From positions 682,001-746,000 of the forward strand of contig JAUZTG010000020.1 of assembly GCA_030734395.1 (NCBI GenBank): a DNA stretch of 64,000 bases, in the 5' to 3' direction. The notes under the pieces were generated by a model. That model was not told where the DNA came from, did no database searches, and was given only the letters and a program-made list of their open reading frames with translations. This DNA comes from Sarocladium kiliense (lineage: Eukaryota > Ascomycota > Sordariomycetes > Hypocreales > Sarocladiaceae). A program made the translations under genes and the position numbers. This document shows, piece after piece, positions 58,705 through 64,000 of the stretch. How positions within the stretch are numbered: position 1 is the first letter of the stretch; each line of letters opens with the position of its first letter.

Positions 58705-61275
58705 TACTGTCTTCATTTTCACGTTGTTTCTTTCTCTTTGGGAGTTTCGGAGACTGGTACATGCGGCCACATATACACATTGTTCTTGGCTTGCAGGTGA
58801 TGGCAAGCGAAAAAGCTACTGTACAATTATACGAAGAGACGGTCCTTCAAGGGATCATTGGAGTGCGCGGAAGGGCGGGGAGTTTCTTGCACGAAAAGGC
58901 GTCCAAGACCTGCATCGCGCTGCGAGCTTGTTTCCCGGAAGCATTGGCGTTTCGAGAGAAAAAAGAGACTTTGCCTTTTTTCCTGTTCCTATTCCTGTTT
59001 TCCCGCCCTTTTTTGGGCAAATTTGTATGATACACAGTAGCAGATGTTCCGGAAGGGAGCTTGTGCGATGCGAAGTCCCTCTGCCGACTGGAGTGTATCT
59101 GAGACGACAGGCGCAAAGGGAGAAAGGGAGAAAGGGGGCAGTGAGCTGGCGTAAGCGTTTCGCCAGGCCACGATATCCTCAGGGGCTTATTGCTGAGATT
59201 GAGAAGTTAGTTGAAGAAGTTACTACGCTGACTTCGGGGAATATTGGCGGTTCGTTTTGGCGTGTGACCTTGTACACAGTACGGTACTCTGTCGTACACA
59301 GAGAGCGCCTGGAAGCAGCGGTGAGTGCCTAGTTTGCACGGGGCTAGGCCACTGATTGGCATTGTCATGAGAGTCTCCGACATTGCGCGCGGTTCTACTC
59401 TCTGCTCTTCGTATCTAGCATCATTGTAGCATGTTGTTCCTGATCCGACGCAAGCATGCTCTGGTTTGCTACAGGTCGCCTCGGGGTTCATAGCAAATTC
59501 CTCATAACTTTGAGAGTGTGTCTCCCTTGACTCATTGACTACGGTGCAATTCTGTGTCTACCCGTGACAAACCGGAAGACTCATGTCGGCTACTGTTGAC
59601 TTCTACTTAATACTTTGTGTCTGATGAAGATGAGCAAAATTGGTTCAGAAGGGCGGGGCGATTTGTGAGACAAAGCCCTATTGTTGCCAGGTTCGCGATG
59701 GAGAACACTCTCGGGACAAGACAGTCGAAAAAGCTTGGACCGTAATGCCGTTGTGATTTTCTCATTCTCGGCGATATGATGGAGTGTCTTGGCCAAGACA
59801 GAGTCATTGAAAACCACGCAAGGAAGTGGCGAATGACATGCGAAAGAATGAGGGAAAAAAGCAAGAATATTCTGAAGTGAGGGTGTCATGAGAATGAAGA
59901 GGTTGCATCGTCAGATTTTTCTCTTTGAACTTTTCGCAGCATTTGTGGCATTTATTATGCAAAGAATAGGTCGCCATAAGAGTCATGGATCTGCATTGGC
60001 ATCATGCGCGATCGATGGGACGAAGTGCCGAAGGAGGGCCAAGGTGCAAGGATGGGGATAGTCTAATTGAGACCAGGCCAGGGTGCAGGATGAGGATAGA
60101 CATGACTTTGGCGACAATGTGGGCGAACGAGTGACTGAGAGAGGCTCGACTCAGGTGGCTGGCAACAGGGAGAATGAAGAGACTGTATGAGAGCCAGAGA
60201 GTGCTTTGCTGTGGTGCTGTGAGGTGAAATGAATAGTTAGCGTGGACAATGGCGTCGGCGGGAGGAGATGAAGCAGCGAATCAGAGGGCGCATGTGCCTG
60301 GAGCTAAGAGAAGATGGGTGGACGGGGGGCGGCATTGTTCCTGCGTCGAGGATGGATGGGTGGACTTTGGTTGGATGGCAGTGATCGGCGTCGCCTTTGG
60401 GTTGTCTCGTGGCACCAGAGCGACAAGTGGATGACGATGGTGACAATGGTGAGCTGAGCTGGCGATGCGCGCGACGTGGCAGAGTTGGGCGAGGGCAAGC
60501 CTGAGCTTAAGGCGCGCGTGTTGTGCTGGCAATGGTGCGACAGCAATCCAAGCGTCCGTGAGCTCACAAGACGATAAGGTACCAAGCAAGGCGAGGGTAC
60601 GTGAGTAGCTGCCGAAAGGGGGCAAATGAGCGACAGCGATAATTACCAACAGTGTATCCGTAATTGATGGGGTTTAGCAGAGCATAGGTAGGTAGCCATT
60701 AGCTATTATTACCACAGTCAGCGACACGCAGAGACTGACTGACTGACCTGAATGAGAGACGCTCATCGTGCTGCAACGTCGTGAAATGAATAGCCCCACC
60801 CACTCTCCGCGCTCCTGTTGCTGTGACCCATCCCAGGTGTGGATTAGTGGCTGGCAGGGGCTATGGCCAGGTTTCCAGGCGCCTCGACCCTCGCCTCCAG
60901 GTGTCTGGCCTCCGGCCGCCCACCTGCCGCTCGTTGGCCCTCGTTGCTCCCCCCGGGCCATGGGCCTGCACCTGGGTCTCCTCTTCTACTCCTGTCTCCT
61001 CTCCTCCTCTCTCTCTTCCTCCTCTCCACCCATCGTCAACCTCTTTCGTTCTTTTTTCCCGCATCCCTAGGGTTTGCTTGCGCCTCAGAGTATTCTTCAA
61101 TACTCGTTCCACTCATTCACACGCTCACTTGCATCAACCCTCCTACGTTCGCTGCGCGCACAAACAACCATCCCCTACGCGATAAACAACTCGATACGTC
61201 TCCGACGACGCGAACAATTCAACAGACTCTACCAAGAAACACACCTAAACACCACACGATACCTCATCAAACACA
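58705..61275 (+). other. Intergenic, 3' flank of BTB gene and promoter/leader of the cell-surface gene
   Basis: About 2.6 kb. From about 60960 to 61275 the plus strand is C/T- then CA-rich (CTCCTCTCTCTCTTCCTCC, then AACACACCTAAACACC), a typical long fungal 5' leader ending TCAAACACA before the ATG; TCCCTAG near 61070 could close a leader intron. A (GACT)n run lies at 60733-60747. No other gene seen. Confidence 0.45.
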
Positions 61276-62061
61276 ATGCATTTCGCTACCACCGTCGCCC
61301 TCTTGGCCAGCGCCGCATCTGCGGTCAGCGCCGTCCGCCCTCTGATGCCCTACAAGCCTGCTCGTCGCATGGCTTTCATGCCTCTGCCCGGCCAGAGCCT
61401 CGCTCGTCGCGACAGCAACGGATACCAACCCGAGGAGACTAAGTGTAACAACCCCGATGCCACCACTTGCGAGGGTGCTTGCGGTACCGGCTTCACCCAG
61501 TGCGCTGCCACCGACAAGGCCATCCACTGCTTCAACCCTGCCGCCGGCCAGATCTGCTGCCCTGGTAGCAACGGCAACTCTTGCGAGGCTGGCTACTACT
61601 GCACCCACGATAAGGAGAACGAGACTTTCTGCTGCCCCGAGGGTATGGACACCGAAGCTTGTGCCGCTGCCTACACCGTCACTGGTGGCCTTGTCCTCGC
61701 CACTGAGACCTCTTCCTCTACCTCTTCTACCACCTCTTCTACCAGCAGCACTCCTGAGCCTGAGACGACCGAGGAGCCTACCCCAACTCCCGTCTACACC
61801 ACCCTCACCAAGGATAAGACCACCAGCATCTGCACCACCTCCACTCCCGAGTACACTCACCACAACACCACTATCTACCACACCCCGACTAAGAAGCCCA
61901 CCGACACCGTCATCACCCTGCCGACCGTCGTTCCCGAGGAGCCTTCCACCACCGATGTCCCTGAGACCGTGCCTTCCACTGTTCCTGAGGAGGGCGGTGC
62001 TAGTACCCTCGCGGGCAGCGGCCTTCTTCTCGTTGCCGCCGGTTTCATTGCCCTCCTGTAA
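61276..62061 (+). CDS. Cysteine-rich secreted, probably GPI-anchored cell-surface protein
   Basis: Single exon, 261 residues. Residues 1-19 form a signal peptide (MHFATTVALLASAASAVSA). A basic pair at ARR/DS (residues 43-46) looks like a Kex2 cleavage site, implying a short propeptide. The mature N-terminal domain (about 57-129) has 12 cysteines at 57, 65, 69, 76, 85, 94, 95, 103, 109, 119, 120 and 129, including two CC pairs and the blocks HCFNPAAGQICCPG and CEAGYYCT, so six disulfides are possible. A Ser/Thr/Pro-rich stalk (about 140-235), suited to O-mannosylation, follows, then a terminal hydrophobic tail (LAGSGLLLVAAGFIALL) behind small residues (EEGGAS), the usual GPI signal. I do not recognise the cysteine domain as CFEM (spacing and count differ). 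Strong C-ending codon bias suggests high expression. Function is unknown; cell-wall or plasma-membrane display is inferred. Confidence 0.85.
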   Translation: MHFATTVALLASAASAVSAVRPLMPYKPARRMAFMPLPGQSLARRDSNGYQPEETKCNNPDATTCEGACGTGFTQCAATDKAIHCFNPAAGQICCPGSNGNSCEAGYYCTHDKENETFCCPEGMDTEACAAAYTVTGGLVLATETSSSTSSTTSSTSSTPEPETTEEPTPTPVYTTLTKDKTTSICTTSTPEYTHHNTTIYHTPTKKPTDTVITLPTVVPEEPSTTDVPETVPSTVPEEGGASTLAGSGLLLVAAGFIALL

Positions 62062-63704
62062 GGAGAGCACTTGATCGGCGACCTGAGGTCTGGAATAGCA
62101 TGGAGGCAGTCCTCGGTCACCTGGTAGCCCTGGAGACACTGGGTTGACCGCAGGGAGAAAGAACAGGACTGTCTCCCTTACTGCTTTCTGTTCCAAACCG
62201 ACGACCTTCAACGAGTTTCACGAACTGCGCGGGCGGGTTGCGAGGCAGTTCATTGGGGCGCTTTTCCAATATTCCAACAACGCAATGTTTGGGTATGCAT
62301 GGTCTATGGCCGAAACACCTTGTCAAGTCCCCTCTTCTTGTCTTTTTCTTTGGACTGCTTGCTTCCCGCACCACTTTGCTGCGTTTTTCTCCTTGTCTTG
62401 TTTTATATTACACCCCCTGTGCGTTTTTTTCTAAGTTGATGATATCCCCCATTCTCCGACGTTGGACATGTAAGAAGATTGACTCGCGTCGTTCTTCTTT
62501 TTGAAAGCGGGAGTTGAGTGCGTTCATCTGGGGAAAAGGAGGGAGGGTGATGAGAATCGGGAAGTTTCTTCTCTTTGTTCGGTACATCTATTCCCCCCTT
62601 TGACTACATATTACTTCTATTCTGGCTGCAGACGAAACCACCCGGGGGAAGGGCTTTGGTCCAAACTGGGATATTTCGTCTTGTGGCCTGTACCTATTTT
62701 TCTCTTCAAAGGCCCTGGTAGACAAATATTACTCAACATTGCAAACGACCCATGTCCCTAACTCGCTCCAAGTGCTCTGAAGACCTGATGCGCTGACCAT
62801 CTCGGACCTCAACCAGAGCGTCGTCAAAACTTTGTTTACTTTTCTCTCCTTTCGGCAGCTAGCTCACCCAATCGCGCCGCGTCGCTCCGTCGACTGGAAT
62901 GTAGATCCGGGTGGCCAAGCGGTCTTTCGGACGTTGCCTCGGTCGGGCTCTGGAACTCTAAACTCTGGAACCCTATGCTGAGCCCTCCCGCCTTTTTCAC
63001 GCTCTAGCGGTTCGCAGGACAAACAGAGGTGAGACAGTTCGGCTTTATTTCTCCTGGTGTGCTGTCAGCTTCTTTTCGGGATCGGGGCTGAGACATGCGG
63101 GCTTGGAGAAGTGGCTTGGGATAGGTATGTTTCGCGTTGGAGAGACGCGGTTTTGAGGTGAGGACGGCATGATGAGATCGCGAGGTGGGAGGTTGTGGCT
63201 TTGAGATGGTATGGGGAGAGTTGGTGGTTATGCATTGGACGTGTTTGGGGTCTTGGGTTTGCTAGGAGGAGTGAAGAGAAGGCAGAAGAGGATCGCGATG
63301 ACCCGATGGAATCCGTACTGACGCGAGTTTGCCCACATAGGAGAAACGAGATAGTAGCTGGAGATCATCCGAAAGCGTTCCGTGAAGTCTATGCAGGCGA
63401 ATGGCCATTTTGCCATGCCGTCATCGCCTGCGACTCTTCCAGCTATCCATTGCCATCCAATCAGTTCTTCCACTTTGACATGTCTCACTGAGCCGCAGCT
63501 CCCACAGCAACCTGTAGACACGTGACGTCCTTCAAGAGAAACAGTTCCTGTTGTATTTCTTCGCTTGTAATATTCCTAATGATGTTTCGCCTCCTCTTCT
63601 AGTATCATTTCCTCACAAGATTCTCGTTATCCTCGCACGTGCCGGGCCAACCCACTCTCTACAAAGAAGGGGGACATGGGGACTGGCAGGAAAGGTGTCT
63701 TTCT
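62062..63704. other. Convergent intergenic region
   Basis: About 1.6 kb between the 3' ends of the cell-surface gene and the acyl-CoA-binding protein gene. T-rich runs around 62330-62440 fit a 3' UTR. No gene, RNA or repeat recognised. Confidence 0.45.
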
Positions 63705-64000
63705 TTAAGCACCAACAGCCTCGGGCTCCTTGTTCTCGTCGTAGCCGCAAGAAGCCTTGAGCTTCTCGACGAGGGCAACGTACTTCTCCTGTGCCTGGTC
63801 GGGGGTGGTGCCGTCATCGACGATAGCTTGCCAGGCGTTCTTCTTGGCCTTGCCCTGTTGGAGGAGACAGTGCGTTAGTTTGGGAGTTTCTTGGCAACCG
63901 GTGCAGAGCAGGCATTGGGATGACGTACCTTGAGATCGAACATGCCCGGGGAGGGGGCCTTGGAGATGTCCTCGCCGGTGGCGACCTTGTAGAGACCTGT
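63705..64000 (-). CDS. acb1: Acyl-CoA-binding protein, C-terminal part
   Basis: Small cytosolic carrier that binds long-chain acyl-CoA esters. Exons 64000-63929 and 63854-63705 join in frame; the gene is cut by the right edge, so the N-terminal part is missing. Visible sequence starts TGLYKVATGEDISKAPSPGMF, then DLKGKAKKNAWQAIVDDGTT and QAQEKYVALVEKLKASCGY, ending EAVGA. Conserved ACBP features are the LYK.ATGED block, DLKGKAKKNAW (ligand-contacting Lys and Trp) and the Y.ALVEKL helix. The 74-nt intron has GTACGT..AACAG borders. The protein would be about 100 residues in full, and no extra domain follows the ACB domain. Confidence 0.93.
   Translation of the reverse strand, partial: RSLQGRHRRGHLQGPLPGHVRSQGTSSQCLLCTGCQETPKLTHCLLQQGKAKKNAWQAIVDDGTTPDQAQEKYVALVEKLKASCGYDENKEPEAVGA

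Noticed and set aside
2807..61275. CRISPR arrays, operons, prophage or insertion sequences
   Set aside because: The window is fungal nuclear DNA with spliced genes; no regularly spaced repeats, transposase or terminal inverted repeats were seen.
61267..62211. 314-codon open frame on the minus strand, Gly/Val/Ala-rich
   Set aside because: Exact antisense shadow of the cysteine-rich surface protein; caused by its strong third-position C bias.

Overview
The window reads as nuclear DNA of a filamentous ascomycete (Pezizomycotina, probably Sordariomycetes). Genes carry short introns (about 50-115 nt) with GT..AG borders, 5' leaders are pyrimidine- and CA-rich, and the gene set includes a CreA/CRE1 carbon repressor, a VIB-1/XprG-type NDT80 factor and a bifunctional mitochondrial-type folate enzyme. 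No bacterial features, tRNA or rRNA genes, CRISPR arrays or intact transposons were recognised. Placement below class level is not attempted.

Layout. 1-464: 5' part of an ABCF ATPase (minus, cut by the window edge). 1342-2806: leucine-rich-repeat-like protein (minus). 2807-10940: about 8 kb without a convincing gene, ahead of a VIB-1-like NDT80 transcription factor (about 10941-12628, plus). 15157-16863: HPPK-DHPS folate enzyme (minus). 17610-19412: transcription factor combining a Zn2Cys6-like cluster, a TALE homeodomain and C2H2 fingers (minus). 21947-24256: diaminopropionate-ammonia-lyase-like PLP enzyme fused to an M20-peptidase-like domain that lacks its metal ligands (plus). 25003-26297: nitronate monooxygenase (plus). 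26707-28368: Glo3-type ArfGAP with a GC-AG intron (minus). 28843-29511: HD-domain, cyanamide-hydratase-like protein (minus). 30046-30904: Tim21 (plus). 30905-41326: about 10.4 kb desert. 41327-42490: CreA (minus). 42491-50739: about 8.2 kb desert. 50740-52296: Rad51-paralogue (Rad55-like) protein (plus). 55178-55684: unrecognised 168-residue protein (minus). 57237-58704: BTB-bromodomain protein (plus). 61276-62061: cysteine-rich, probably GPI-anchored cell-surface protein (plus). 63705-64000: acyl-CoA-binding protein (minus, cut by the window edge).

The genes are mostly independent housekeeping and regulatory functions; there is no sign of a biosynthetic cluster. The main pattern is architectural: the two broad regulators of nutrient response (VIB-1-like and CreA) sit in very large gene-free intervals of ordinary base composition, while housekeeping genes at 15-31 kb are packed closely. 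The most unusual proteins are the PLP lyase/dead-M20 fusion, the BTB-bromodomain protein whose acetyl-lysine-anchoring Asn appears to be Trp, and the three-module transcription factor.

All exon borders were deduced by hand from reading frame, splice consensus and family conservation. Most multi-exon models close in frame; the VIB-1 start is unresolved.
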